Shown one piece after another: positions 20,792 through 30,871 of a DNA stretch of 48,241 nucleotides (its first letter is position 1; every line of letters starts with the position of its first letter). The position numbers and the translations under genes are program-made. The notes beneath the pieces are model-generated. The model did no database searches. It was not told the origin of the DNA and saw nothing but the letters and a program-made list of their open reading frames with translations. Location of the stretch: contig JAHBAA010000034.1 in NCBI GenBank assembly GCA_018385425.1, positions 1 through 48,241 of the forward strand, given 5' to 3'. The DNA comes from Acetatifactor sp. (GTDB lineage: Bacteria; Bacillota; Clostridia; Lachnospirales; Lachnospiraceae).

Positions 20792-21667
20792 ATGGCAAAA
20801 GTAGCAATCGTCACAGACAGCAACAGTGGTATCACCCAGGCGGAGGCTAAGAATTTAGGCGTTTTTGTGCTTCCTATGCCGTTTATGATCAACGATGAAA
20901 CTTATTTTGAAGACGTGAATTTGAACCAGGAGGAGTTTTACAGAAGACTTCGGGACGGAGCGAATATCTGCACCAGTCAGCCTTCCCCGGAGTCGGTTGT
21001 CGATTTCTGGAAGAAATTGCTGGAGGAGTATGATGAGATCGTACATATTCCTATGAGCAGCGGCCTTTCCGGCTCCTGCCAGACGGCAATGATGCTTGCA
21101 GAGGACTTTGAAGGTAAGGTCTGTGTTGTCAATAATCAGCGCATTTCGGTGACGCAGCGTCAATCCTGCCTGGATGCATTGCTTCTCGTCGCTGAGGGTC
21201 ACAATGCTGCGCAGATCAAGGAGTTTTTGGAAGCGGATAAGTTCAACAGCAGTATCTATATTATGTTGGATACCTTGTATTATCTGAAAAAAGGAGGCCG
21301 CATTACACCGGCTGCCGCGGCGATCGGTACCATGCTTCGCCTAAAGCCTGTACTGCAGATCCAGGGGGAGAAGCTGGATGCCTTCGCCAAAGCCAGAACG
21401 ACTGCTCAGGGCAAATCTATCATGATCAATGCGATCCGAAATGATATTGAAAATCGTTTCGGCGGCTTCAAACATGGGGAGAGTATCTATCTGATGATCG
21501 CTCATTCCGATAATTTGGAAGGGGCTCTTGCCTTCAAAGAGGAGGTGCTTGCGGCATTTCCGGAGTATACCGGTCAGATCCAGGTGGATTGCCTGTCGTT
21601 GAGCGTATCCTGTCATATCGGCCCCGGCTCTCTGGCCATTGCCTGTGCCAAGAACATCCGGGGATAA
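20792..21667 (+). CDS. DegV family (fatty-acid-binding) protein
   Basis: VAIVTDSNSGI, TSQPSPESVVDFW, MSSGLSGSCQTA. Confidence 0.93.
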   Translation: MAKVAIVTDSNSGITQAEAKNLGVFVLPMPFMINDETYFEDVNLNQEEFYRRLRDGANICTSQPSPESVVDFWKKLLEEYDEIVHIPMSSGLSGSCQTAMMLAEDFEGKVCVVNNQRISVTQRQSCLDALLLVAEGHNAAQIKEFLEADKFNSSIYIMLDTLYYLKKGGRITPAAAAIGTMLRLKPVLQIQGEKLDAFAKARTTAQGKSIMINAIRNDIENRFGGFKHGESIYLMIAHSDNLEGALAFKEEVLAAFPEYTGQIQVDCLSLSVSCHIGPGSLAIACAKNIRG

Positions 21668-21697
21668 GATTCGTTTGTGTTTCTATATGAATGATTT

Positions 21698-21727
21698 GGG
21701 ACAGAGTGTTATGCCCTGTCCTTTTTT
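21698..21727 (+). terminator. intrinsic terminator after degV-like gene
   Basis: GGACAG...CTGTCC stem + TTTTTT. Confidence 0.75.
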
Positions 21728-21748
21728 CATAGATTTAGTAGGTTTTCT

Positions 21749-21777
21749 TTTACAAACCACTAAATCTGTGGTATAAT
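21749..21777 (+). promoter_or_regulatory. promoter of topoisomerase operon, TTTACA-N17-TATAAT
   Basis: -35 at 21749-21754, -10 at 21772-21777. Confidence 0.7.
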
Positions 21778-21885
21778 ATACAGGTGCTAAGTGAAAAGAT
21801 CGATTCGCAGATACGGATATTTGTTTCTGTTTTTCCGTTATCAAACAGGAATTCTGCGAGGCTGGATAAAAAGGAGCAGTGAGGA

Positions 21886-23814
21886 ATGGCAAACACCAGT
21901 AATTATGATGCATCCAGTATTACCGTGCTGGAGGGTCTCGAGGCCGTCAGAAAAAGACCCGGAATGTATATCGGAAGTGTATCCACCAAGGGATTGAACC
22001 ATTTGATCTATGAGATCGTGGACAATTCCGTGGACGAGCATCTGGCAGGGTTTTGTACCCGTATTGAAGTCACTCTTGAGGCAGACGGCTCCGCTACGAT
22101 TTCTGACAACGGACGGGGGATTCCGGTGGGAATGCATGAGAAAGGAATCAGCGCGGAGAGACTTGTGTTTACCACATTGCATGCCGGCGGTAAGTTTGAC
22201 AACAATGCCTACAAGACAAGCGGAGGTCTCCATGGCGTAGGTTCTTCTGTTGTGAATGCACTCTCGACCAGACTGACCGTCACGGTCAAGACCGGCGGCT
22301 TTATCTATGAGGATCAGTACGAGCGGGGAAATCCCGTGATGGAACTGGAGAACGGTCTTCTTCCCGTGAAAGGGAAGACAAAGGAGACCGGTACTACCAT
22401 TTCTTTCCTGCCGGATCCTACGATCTTTGAGAAGACTCACTTCAAGGAGGACGAGATCAAGAGCAGACTGCACGAGACTGCCTATCTGAACCCGGAGCTG
22501 ACCATTGTCTTTACGGATAAGCGCAAGGATCCCTGCGAGGTGATCACCTATCATGAGCCCGACGGAATTATCGGGTTTATCAAGGATATCAACAAGAATC
22601 AGGAGATCGTGACGGATGTGATCTGCTTTCGCGGGGAGAGCGAAGGGATCTCCGTGGAGGTCGCCTTTCAGTATGTGAATGAGTTCCACGAGAATGTTTT
22701 GGGCTTCTGCAACAATATTTATAATTCCGAGGGAGGCACCCATCTCACCGGATTTAAGACGATGTTTACCAATGTCATCAACAATTACGCCAGAGAACTG
22801 GGTATTCTGAAGGAAAAGGATGTGAATTTTACCGGAGCGGATGTGCGTAACGGTATGACGGCAGTGATCTCCATCAAGCATCCGGATCCCAGATTTGAAG
22901 GACAGACCAAGACCAAGCTGGACAATCAGGATGCGGCGAAGGTGGTCAGCAAGATCACCGGAGAGGAGATCGTCAGATTCTTTGACCGGAATCTGGAGGT
23001 GCTGAAAAATATCATCGGCTGTGCGGAGAAGGCCGCCAAGATCCGCAAGACCGAGGAGCGCGCCAAGACGAATATGCTGACGAAGCAGAAGTTTTCTTTT
23101 GACTCCAACGGGAAGCTTGCCAACTGCGAGTCCAAGGATGCCTCCAAGTGTGAGATCTTCATCGTGGAGGGAGATTCTGCAGGCGGCAGTGCCAAGACTG
23201 CAAGAAACCGTATGTTTCAAGCTATTCTTCCCATTCGCGGCAAGATCCTGAATGTGGAGAAGGCCAGCATTGATAAAGTTCTCGCCAACGCGGAGATCAA
23301 GACCATGATCAACGCCTTCGGCTGCGGTTTTTCTGAGGGCTACGGCAACGATTTTGATATCACCAAGCTTCGTTACGACAAGATCATCATTATGGCCGAT
23401 GCGGATGTGGACGGTGCCCACATTTCCAATCTGCTGCTCACGCTGTTTTACCGGTTTATGCCGGAACTGATCTTTGAGGGACATGTGTATATTGCCATGC
23501 CTCCCCTTTACAAGGCCATGCCAGCCAAAGGACAGGAGGAGTATTTGTATGACGATCATGCCCTGGAGCTTTATCGAAAGAGACATAAAGGTCCCTTTAC
23601 GCTGCAGCGCTACAAAGGTTTGGGAGAGATGGATGCGGAGCAGCTCTGGGAGACTACTCTGAATCCCGAGACCCGGTTCTTAAAGAAGGTGGAGATCGAG
23701 GATGCCAGAATGGCCTCGGAGATCACCGGTGTCCTGATGGGGACGGAGGTTCCGCCCAGAAAGGCCTATATCTATGACCATGCAACAGATGCAGAGCTGG
23801 ACTATAATGCATAG
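21886..23814 (+). CDS. type IIA topoisomerase B subunit (GyrB/ParE-like)
   Basis: VRKRPGMYIGS, EIVDNSVDEHLAG, EGDSAGGSAKTARNRMFQAILPIRGKILNVEKA, MADADVDGAHI; C-terminus lacks a canonical NLDI-type GyrB ending. Confidence 0.93.
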   Translation: MANTSNYDASSITVLEGLEAVRKRPGMYIGSVSTKGLNHLIYEIVDNSVDEHLAGFCTRIEVTLEADGSATISDNGRGIPVGMHEKGISAERLVFTTLHAGGKFDNNAYKTSGGLHGVGSSVVNALSTRLTVTVKTGGFIYEDQYERGNPVMELENGLLPVKGKTKETGTTISFLPDPTIFEKTHFKEDEIKSRLHETAYLNPELTIVFTDKRKDPCEVITYHEPDGIIGFIKDINKNQEIVTDVICFRGESEGISVEVAFQYVNEFHENVLGFCNNIYNSEGGTHLTGFKTMFTNVINNYARELGILKEKDVNFTGADVRNGMTAVISIKHPDPRFEGQTKTKLDNQDAAKVVSKITGEEIVRFFDRNLEVLKNIIGCAEKAAKIRKTEERAKTNMLTKQKFSFDSNGKLANCESKDASKCEIFIVEGDSAGGSAKTARNRMFQAILPIRGKILNVEKASIDKVLANAEIKTMINAFGCGFSEGYGNDFDITKLRYDKIIIMADADVDGAHISNLLLTLFYRFMPELIFEGHVYIAMPPLYKAMPAKGQEEYLYDDHALELYRKRHKGPFTLQRYKGLGEMDAEQLWETTLNPETRFLKKVEIEDARMASEITGVLMGTEVPPRKAYIYDHATDAELDYNA

Positions 23815-23853
23815 CTGACCGATCGTGTAAAGAAGAATTGACGGAGAGAATAT

Positions 23854-26097
23854 ATGGAAGACAACAGCAGAATCATTAGAACCGAATATTCTGAGGAGAT
23901 GCAGAAATCCTTTATCAACTATGCCATGAGCGTGATCATCGCACGTGCGCTGCCGGATATTCGGGACGGCTTGAAGCCTGTTCAGCGCCGTACACTGTAT
24001 GATATGTATGAATTGGGTATCCGCTACGACAGGCCTTATCGAAAGTGTGCCCGAATCGTTGGGGATACGATGGGTAAATATCATCCTCACGGCGACAGCT
24101 CCATCTACGATGCCCTGGTTGTGATGAGCCAGGACTTTAAGAAGGGCTTGCCTGTCATCGACGGGCACGGCAACTTCGGTAATATTGAGGGAGACGGCGC
24201 CGCTGCCATGCGATATACGGAGGCCAGACTGCAGAAGGTTACGCAGGATGCTTTTCTGGCGGATCTGGATAAAGATGTTGTGGACTTTATGCCGAATTTT
24301 GATGAGACCGAGAAGGAACCCATGGTTCTTCCCGTGCGGATCTCCAACTTCTTGGTCAACGGTTCCGAAGGAATCGCGGTTGGTATGGCAACCAGCACAC
24401 CGCCCCACAATCTGGGAGAGGTGATCGATGCCACCAAGGCTTACATGTTGGACGAAAACATTTCCACCAGAGAACTGATGAGATATCTCAAGGGACCGGA
24501 TTTTCCTACCGGCGGTATCGTGACCAACAAGGACGAACTCCTTGAAATCTATGAGACCGGCGTGGGCAAGATCAAGATCCGCGGCAAGGTGGAGCTTGAG
24601 AAGGCGAAGGGAGGGAAGACCAATGTAGTCATTACCGAGATCCCCTATCCTATGATCGGTATGAATATCGCCAAGTTCCTCTCTGATGTGGCTGCCCTGG
24701 CAGAGACCAAGAAGACCAATGATATTGTGGACATTTCCAACCAGTCTTCCAAGGAGGGCATCCGGATCGTCATCGAGCTGAGAAAGGATGCGGATGCAGA
24801 GAACTTCGTCAATCTGCTCTATAAAAAGACCCGGCTGGAGGACACCTTCGGCGTGAATATGCTTGCCATCTGCAACGGCCGTCCTGAGATCATGGGACTG
24901 AAGGCGATCCTGAAGGCCAGCGTGGATTTCCAGTATGAGATCGCCACCAGAAAGTACACCAACCTTCTGGCCAGGGAGATGGAGCGCAAGGAGATTCAGG
25001 AAGGCCTGATCAAGGCCTGCAACGTGATCGACCTGATCATTGAGATCCTGCGGGGTTCCAAGGACCGGGCCATGGCGAAGGCCTGCCTGACCGAGGGAAA
25101 GATCGACGGCATCCGGTTCAAATCCAGAGAGTCCAAGATCATGGCTACCCAGCTGATGTTTACCGAAAAACAGGCGAATGCGATTCTGGAGATGCGGCTC
25201 TATAAACTGATCGGTCTGGAGATCGAGGCGCTGATCAACGAACACGAGGAGACGATGGCCAATATCTTCCGCTATGAGGATATTCTGGAGCGCAGGGAAT
25301 CCATGGCACAGGTGATCATCAATGATCTGGAGGCGCTGAAGCGGGAATACGGCAGAAAGCGCCGTACCGCAATTGAGAATGTGGAGGAGGCTGTCTATAA
25401 GGAGAAGGCCGTGGAAGAGATCGAAGTCATGTTCCTGATGGATCGCTTCGGCTATGCCAAGACCGTTGATATGCCCACTTATGAGAGAAACAGGGAGGCT
25501 GCCGATTCTGAGAACCGGTTTGTGTTCTCCTGCAAAAACACCGGAAAGGTCTGTCTGTTTACCGACACCGGTCAGCTTCACACGATCAAGGTCGCCGATC
25601 TGCCCTTCGGAAAATTCCGGGACAAGGGGGTACCCATCGACAACGTCAGCAATTTTGATTCACAGAAAGAGTCCATCGTCTTTCTCACCAGTCAGACGGA
25701 ACTGAATCTGCGGCAGGTCATTTTTGTGACCGCAGCCTCCATGATCAAGATCGTGGACGGCGGAGAGTTCGATGTTTCCAAGAGAACCGTGGCTGCCACG
25801 AAGCTTTCCGATGGAGATAAGGTGGTTGGCGTTGCAGCCGTCACTGACCAGAGAAATATTGTGCTTCAGACAGCAGGAGGATATTTCCTCCGATTCCCCA
25901 TCGAGGAGATCCCCGAGAAGAAAAAGGGTGCCATCGGCGTTCGCGGCATGAAGCTTGCGGAGGGGGATGTGGTGGAGGCGGTCTATTTTACCAAGAACGG
26001 TGTGGAGAATGTCATAGAGTACAAGGGCAAGAAGTTCGTTTTGAATAGTATTAAGCCATCCAAACGCGATACGAAGGGTACAAAGGTGCGCAAATAG
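23854..26097 (+). CDS. type IIA topoisomerase A subunit (GyrA/ParC-like)
   Basis: ALPDIRDGLKPVQRRTLYDMYELG, YHPHGDSSIYDALV, AAAMRYTEARL catalytic Tyr; no QRRGGKG GyrA box seen. Confidence 0.93.
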   Translation: MEDNSRIIRTEYSEEMQKSFINYAMSVIIARALPDIRDGLKPVQRRTLYDMYELGIRYDRPYRKCARIVGDTMGKYHPHGDSSIYDALVVMSQDFKKGLPVIDGHGNFGNIEGDGAAAMRYTEARLQKVTQDAFLADLDKDVVDFMPNFDETEKEPMVLPVRISNFLVNGSEGIAVGMATSTPPHNLGEVIDATKAYMLDENISTRELMRYLKGPDFPTGGIVTNKDELLEIYETGVGKIKIRGKVELEKAKGGKTNVVITEIPYPMIGMNIAKFLSDVAALAETKKTNDIVDISNQSSKEGIRIVIELRKDADAENFVNLLYKKTRLEDTFGVNMLAICNGRPEIMGLKAILKASVDFQYEIATRKYTNLLAREMERKEIQEGLIKACNVIDLIIEILRGSKDRAMAKACLTEGKIDGIRFKSRESKIMATQLMFTEKQANAILEMRLYKLIGLEIEALINEHEETMANIFRYEDILERRESMAQVIINDLEALKREYGRKRRTAIENVEEAVYKEKAVEEIEVMFLMDRFGYAKTVDMPTYERNREAADSENRFVFSCKNTGKVCLFTDTGQLHTIKVADLPFGKFRDKGVPIDNVSNFDSQKESIVFLTSQTELNLRQVIFVTAASMIKIVDGGEFDVSKRTVAATKLSDGDKVVGVAAVTDQRNIVLQTAGGYFLRFPIEEIPEKKKGAIGVRGMKLAEGDVVEAVYFTKNGVENVIEYKGKKFVLNSIKPSKRDTKGTKVRK

Positions 26098-26127
26098 TCC
26101 TTTGGGAAAGTGAGGTTTCGAGAGTAT

Positions 26128-26682
26128 ATGAGAGTGATTGCAGGCAGTGCAAGAAGTCTTCCGCTGAAGGCACCTGCGGGGTTGGATACCAGACCTACTA
26201 CAGACCGCATTAAGGAGACGCTGTTTAATATGCTGCAGCAGTTTGTCCCCGGGGCTGTGTTTGTGGATCTGTTTGCCGGAAGCGGTGCCATTGGCATCGA
26301 GGCGCTGAGCAGAGGAGCTGCCAAGGCATACTTTGCAGACAATTCTCCGAAGGCGATTCAGTGCATTTCTGAAAATCTTTTATTTACGAAACTGCAGGAA
26401 CATGCTATAGTAATCAAGCAGGATGCTGTAAGTGCGCTCAGCAATATCCATGAGGACCATGTGGATCTCATTTTTATGGATCCCCCTTATGATGCCGGAT
26501 TGGAAGAACTGATTCTTACCGCACTCCGCGGCCGAACGTATCTGACTGAGGAAACCCTGATCATTGTGGAGGCGAGTCTTCGGACCGATTTCTCCTATCT
26601 GGATCAATTGGGCTATGAGATCGTGAAGGACAAACAATACAAGACGAATCGGCATGTGTTCCTTCGAAAAAAACACGAGTAA
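26128..26682 (+). CDS. rsmD: 16S rRNA (guanine966-N2)-methyltransferase RsmD
   Basis: [65 protein letters not shown]-type motif. Confidence 0.93.
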   Translation: MRVIAGSARSLPLKAPAGLDTRPTTDRIKETLFNMLQQFVPGAVFVDLFAGSGAIGIEALSRGAAKAYFADNSPKAIQCISENLLFTKLQEHAIVIKQDAVSALSNIHEDHVDLIFMDPPYDAGLEELILTALRGRTYLTEETLIIVEASLRTDFSYLDQLGYEIVKDKQYKTNRHVFLRKKHE

Positions 26683-26719
26683 GGAAACGGCCGCCTTCGC
26701 GGAAATGGAGCTGCTGAAA

Positions 26720-27202
26720 ATGAAGAGAGCAATTTATCCCGGAAGCTTTGACCCTGTTACATTTGGACATTTGGATGTGATCCGCAGGGCATCGGCGATG
26801 TTTGACGAACTGATTGTCAGTGTTTTGAATAATAAAGCCAAAACACCATTGTTTTCTGTGGAAGAACGTGTTAATATTCTTAAAGAGGCTACGAAGGATC
26901 TGCCCAACGTAACAGTTGAGAGCTTCAGCGGTTTGCTGATTCAGTATGCGGAAGAGAAGAATGTACATATCGCGGTGCGCGGGCTTCGCGCGATTACGGA
27001 CTTTGAATATGAACTGCAGATCGCGCAGACGAATCGTCTGCTGTCCAAAGGCAAGCTGGATACGATCTTTTTGACGACCAGTCTGGAGTATGCATATTTA
27101 AGTTCTTCCAGTGTGAAGGAGATCGCTGCTTTCGGCGGAGACATCAGCCAGTGCGTCCCTGATTTTGTAGCAGACCTGATTCATGAGAAACTGAAGGGTT
27201 AG
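26720..27202 (+). CDS. coaD: pantetheine-phosphate adenylyltransferase
   Basis: [51 protein letters not shown]. Confidence 0.96.
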   Translation: MKRAIYPGSFDPVTFGHLDVIRRASAMFDELIVSVLNNKAKTPLFSVEERVNILKEATKDLPNVTVESFSGLLIQYAEEKNVHIAVRGLRAITDFEYELQIAQTNRLLSKGKLDTIFLTTSLEYAYLSSSSVKEIAAFGGDISQCVPDFVADLIHEKLKG

Positions 27203-27245
27203 TTGGTTACCCTTTCCCAAAATATAAAGTAAGGAGCAGAACGAC

Positions 27246-27836
27246 ATGGTAAGCAAGATTGAACAGACGATTGAAGAACTCGCAGAATATATTAGCCAGT
27301 GCAGAACGAAATTTTTCTCCAGCACTGAGATCGTTGTGAATCGTGAAGAGATCGAAGAATTTCTTCAGGATCTGAGAGCGAATACTCCCGAGGAGATCAA
27401 GAAGTATCAGCGTGTTCTCAGCAATAAGGAAGCGATCTTAAATGACGCCCGTGAGAAGGCACAGAAGCTGATCGACGAGGCTACTGCTCAGACCAATGAG
27501 CTGATCAGCGAGCATGAGATCATGCAGCAGGCTTATGCCCAGGCGCATGAGGTTGTCACAATGGCTACGAAGCAGGCGCAGGAGATTCTGGACAACGCTG
27601 TGAATCAGGCGAATACATTGAAGCAGGAGGCTTCCAAATATACAGAGGACAGACTGGCAGAGATGGAGAGTATCTTGGAGGGCTCGATCTCTCAGGCTGA
27701 TGCGAACTATCGCAGTCTGCTGACCACTCTGGTTCAGTATCGGGATGTGATCCATTCCAACCGTGAGGCGATGACCTCTGCGACAGTCTATGAAGAAAGT
27801 ACTGATACCGATGATATTTCTGTCGGTGAGGAGTAA
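27246..27836 (+). CDS. coiled-coil protein, unknown function
   Basis: Long amphipathic coiled coil, acidic C-terminus; RBS AAGGAGC. Confidence 0.75.
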   Translation: MVSKIEQTIEELAEYISQCRTKFFSSTEIVVNREEIEEFLQDLRANTPEEIKKYQRVLSNKEAILNDAREKAQKLIDEATAQTNELISEHEIMQQAYAQAHEVVTMATKQAQEILDNAVNQANTLKQEASKYTEDRLAEMESILEGSISQADANYRSLLTTLVQYRDVIHSNREAMTSATVYEESTDTDDISVGEE

Positions 27837-27889
27837 GTGCTTTGTTGCATTGTCGGCTGCTCTTACATAGTTTATTACGAGTTTGCAAT

Positions 27890-27924
27890 CAAACCGGTTT
27901 TCGAGAGGGAGCCGGTTTGTTCTT
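27890..27924 (+). terminator. terminator-like hairpin
   Basis: CAAACCGG/CCGGTTTG 8-bp stem then TTCTT. Confidence 0.5.
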
Positions 27925-27957
27925 GGTTAAGGAGAAGGCAAGAGGGGGTGAGAGAGC

Positions 27958-29262
27958 ATGAAAAAATATGTTGTCGCTGCAATCGGGTTTCTGCTGCTCT
28001 GGATGGTTTCGGTGAATACAAGCTGTGCGGCCGGGGCGCCGGTGAAGGGAGAGCAGCCTGTGATCGTGATCGATCCCGGTCACGGCGGGGAAAACCTTGG
28101 GACAGAGGCGAACGTAAGCTTCCCGGGAGGAATTCAGGAGAAGGAGATGGATCTGATCACTGCGAAGGCAATGTATGAGGAACTGCAGGCCTTTGACGGA
28201 GTGACAGTGTATCTTACCCGCGACAGTGATCAGGATCTGACCTTGAAGGAGCGAGCAGAATTTGCTGCCGGGGTGGATGCGGATTATCTGTTCAGTATTC
28301 ATTACAATGCATCGGAGGACCACGATCAGTTTGGCGCCGAGGTATGGGTCCCTCTCCATGCCCCGTTCAATGGATACGGCTATCAGTTCGGAAGCATATT
28401 GCTTCGTGATCTGGAAGAGATGGGGATCTTAAACTGCGGCGTGAAGACCAGACAAAACGATAAGGGCAAGGATTATTACGGCATTATCCGGGAGTCCTAT
28501 GCACGGGAGATTCCCGCTTTCATCATAGAGCATTGTCATGTGGATGAGAGGAGAGATACGTCCTACTGCGATTCCGTGGAGGACATGGAACTGTTGGGAA
28601 GAAAGGATGCCCACAGTGTAGCCAAATTCCTTGGGCTGAAAAGTGAAAAACTGGGCGTTGACTATAGCAGTCACGCATTAGCCGAGGTGGATAGCGGGAA
28701 CACGGTACCGATTACGATACAGGACACTACGCCGCCGTCTCTGTGCCTGTTGGAGATCCTTAAAACCGATGAGGAGGCCTGCACCATCAGTGCGCATCTG
28801 CTGGCACAGGATCAGGAGTCTCCTCTGTTGTATTATGCGTACTCTCTGGACGGCGGACTTACCTTCAGTGAGCGATATGCCTGGCCCGGGACGGATTGCC
28901 TGTCAGGAACCGCGGATGGGGTGTTGGAGGTGGAGCTTACCATTCCCTCCGGCATTCAGCCGCATGTGGTTTTCAGGGCGATCAACATGTACGGCCTTTG
29001 GACGGACAGCAATGACTATCTCTCCGAAGTTGTCTTTCAGGCTCCTGCTTCGTCAGAGCCTGATGAGGTGCGGGAAAGTGCTGTGGAAACCATGAAGGAG
29101 ATCAAGTATGATCTGCCGCAGACCAAGGAAGAGAACCTCCTCTCCCCCGGACATATGATGGGGATCGTGATCCTCTCAGTTGTGCTGATCGCTCTGTTAT
29201 TCGGAATTTCCTGTGTGATCACTGTCATGAAAAATCATCACAGGCAGGGGAGAAACAGATAG
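27958..29262 (+). CDS. N-acetylmuramoyl-L-alanine amidase (amidase_3) with C-terminal TM
   Basis: Signal peptide; VIVIDPGHGGENLGTEA; C-terminal TM MMGIVILSVVLIALLFGISCVITVM. Confidence 0.87.
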   Translation: MKKYVVAAIGFLLLWMVSVNTSCAAGAPVKGEQPVIVIDPGHGGENLGTEANVSFPGGIQEKEMDLITAKAMYEELQAFDGVTVYLTRDSDQDLTLKERAEFAAGVDADYLFSIHYNASEDHDQFGAEVWVPLHAPFNGYGYQFGSILLRDLEEMGILNCGVKTRQNDKGKDYYGIIRESYAREIPAFIIEHCHVDERRDTSYCDSVEDMELLGRKDAHSVAKFLGLKSEKLGVDYSSHALAEVDSGNTVPITIQDTTPPSLCLLEILKTDEEACTISAHLLAQDQESPLLYYAYSLDGGLTFSERYAWPGTDCLSGTADGVLEVELTIPSGIQPHVVFRAINMYGLWTDSNDYLSEVVFQAPASSEPDEVRESAVETMKEIKYDLPQTKEENLLSPGHMMGIVILSVVLIALLFGISCVITVMKNHHRQGRNR

Positions 29263-30113
29263 TAGACAGCAGTCAGAATGGTGAGGATCAGTTTATGCAG
29301 AAGATAGCTTTGCAGTGAGCAGGGGGTGTCCCTGATACAGCTGTAGGTCTGCAGCAGGCAGCATGCGCCTCCCGATACAACCATGATGAGACTGTAGGTG
29401 GGGCAAAGCATTCCCAATGTATGCAGGCCTCCGTTGATCTCGATCCATGGTGCCAGAAGCGGCAACAATCCTGGGGACAACAGCGAAGGAACCAGAAGAA
29501 ATAGCTGAAAAAAGATCATATATCCGCCCAGATTCAGGATGCCGGTGACAGCGCCGGTTACACTTTCCTCCAGTGCCTGCGGCAGAGACAGTTTCTTTGC
29601 GTCAGGTGCTGCGGCTTTTTTGGGGAGATGCCGATAGAGGGTCCTTCGCAGAATCGCACCGTAGAGAAGCGGTATGACATACATGCCGATGAGATAGGGC
29701 CAGGCCGGGCTGAGAGAAAGCAGGGGCAAAACATATCCGCAGAAATAGATGGGGCCGATCTGGTTGACGAAGGCTAACAGATAGTTTCCTTCTTCTCTTG
29801 TCAGCTGTCCGCTTTCCATCAGATCCGCCACTGTTCTGGCCCCCATGGGAAATCCGCACAGCATACCGATCAATATTGTGTACAGACAGGTGTCAGAGAC
29901 CTGAAAGATCGGATAGAGCACCGGGCGCAGCAGTCTTGCCAGCTTCCCGCAGGATCCAAAGCGTACCATCGTACCTGAGAGGATCATGAACGGAAGCAGG
30001 GTCGGAATCATCCGGTGAAACCAAAGAGAGAGGCCGGTTTCAGCCAGATGTAAGGCTTCCTCCGGATTGGTCAGAATACAAAAAAGAGTGACTGCAAAAA
30101 AAACTAAAACCAT
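29238..30113 (-). CDS. YlbJ-like sporulation/nucleoside-recognition membrane protein
   Basis: TLLPFMILSGTMVRFG, LCGFPMGARTVADL, NLGGYMIFFQLF; overlaps amidase 3' end by 25 bp. Confidence 0.8.
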   Translation of the reverse strand: MVLVFFAVTLFCILTNPEEALHLAETGLSLWFHRMIPTLLPFMILSGTMVRFGSCGKLARLLRPVLYPIFQVSDTCLYTILIGMLCGFPMGARTVADLMESGQLTREEGNYLLAFVNQIGPIYFCGYVLPLLSLSPAWPYLIGMYVIPLLYGAILRRTLYRHLPKKAAAPDAKKLSLPQALEESVTGAVTGILNLGGYMIFFQLFLLVPSLLSPGLLPLLAPWIEINGGLHTLGMLCPTYSLIMVVSGGACCLLQTYSCIRDTPCSLQSYLLHKLILTILTAVYYLFLPCL

Positions 30114-30169
30114 AGCAGTGAAATGCTTCCCGGGTAGTTATCACAATATATGAAAAGGAATGAAGCAAA

Positions 30170-30871
30170 ATGCGGCTGGATAAATTGTTGAGCGAATTGA
30201 AGATCGGTTCCAGAAGCCGGGTAAAGGAGGAGATCCGGAGGGGCAGCGTGACAGTGAACGGTCAGAAGGAAACGGATCCCGGCCGAAAGGTGGATGAAAA
30301 CAACGATGTGATCTGTGTTCTTGGCGAGAGAGTATCCTATCAGAGATTTTATTACTATATGCTGAATAAACCGGCCGGTGTGGTGTCTGCAACGTCCGAT
30401 CAAAGGGAACGTACCGTTTTGGATCTGGTCTCTGCCGGTGACAGACGGGATGACCTGTTTCCTGTGGGGCGATTGGACAAGGATACGGAAGGTCTGCTCC
30501 TTCTCACCAATGATGGGGAGCTTGCCCACCGACTGCTTGCACCGAGGCGCCATGTGGACAAGACTTATTATGTCAGAATAGCACATGAACTGTCCGAGGA
30601 AGAGGTTTCTCTTCTCGAGCACGGTGTCGATATCGGTGAGGAGAAGCTTACCTTGCCCGGCAAAGTGGAGCGGATTGCCGAATCGGAGATCCTTCTGACC
30701 ATCCATGAGGGCAGATTTCATCAGGTTAAGAGAATGCTTTCTGCTGTAGGCAATGAAGTGTTGTTCTTAAGGAGAATCACCTTCGGAGGGCTTGTTCTGG
30801 ATGAAAAACTGGCACCCGGCGCGTATCGTGAACTGACAGAGGCGGAGGTAGAGGTGTTGCATGAAGCATGA
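30170..30871 (+). CDS. RsuA/RluB-type pseudouridine synthase
   Basis: S4 domain; YYMLNKPAGVVSATSDQ, PVGRLDKDTEGLLLLTNDGELAHRL. Confidence 0.94.
   Translation: MRLDKLLSELKIGSRSRVKEEIRRGSVTVNGQKETDPGRKVDENNDVICVLGERVSYQRFYYYMLNKPAGVVSATSDQRERTVLDLVSAGDRRDDLFPVGRLDKDTEGLLLLTNDGELAHRLLAPRRHVDKTYYVRIAHELSEEEVSLLEHGVDIGEEKLTLPGKVERIAESEILLTIHEGRFHQVKRMLSAVGNEVLFLRRITFGGLVLDEKLAPGAYRELTEAEVEVLHEA

Noticed and set aside
21841-23586. 581-aa minus-strand ORF opposite the GyrB-like gene
   Set aside because: Same shadow-ORF artefact; no domain, no RBS/promoter support.
23680-25581. 633-aa open frame on the minus strand opposite the GyrA-like gene
   Set aside because: Shadow ORF created by codon bias of the well-supported + strand gene; His/Leu/Asp-rich translation with no recognisable domain.
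27837-28178. 113-aa + strand ORF overlapping the amidase start
   Set aside because: Wrong frame relative to the signal-peptide/amidase ORF and crosses a terminator-like hairpin; Arg/Gly-rich fortuitous translation.
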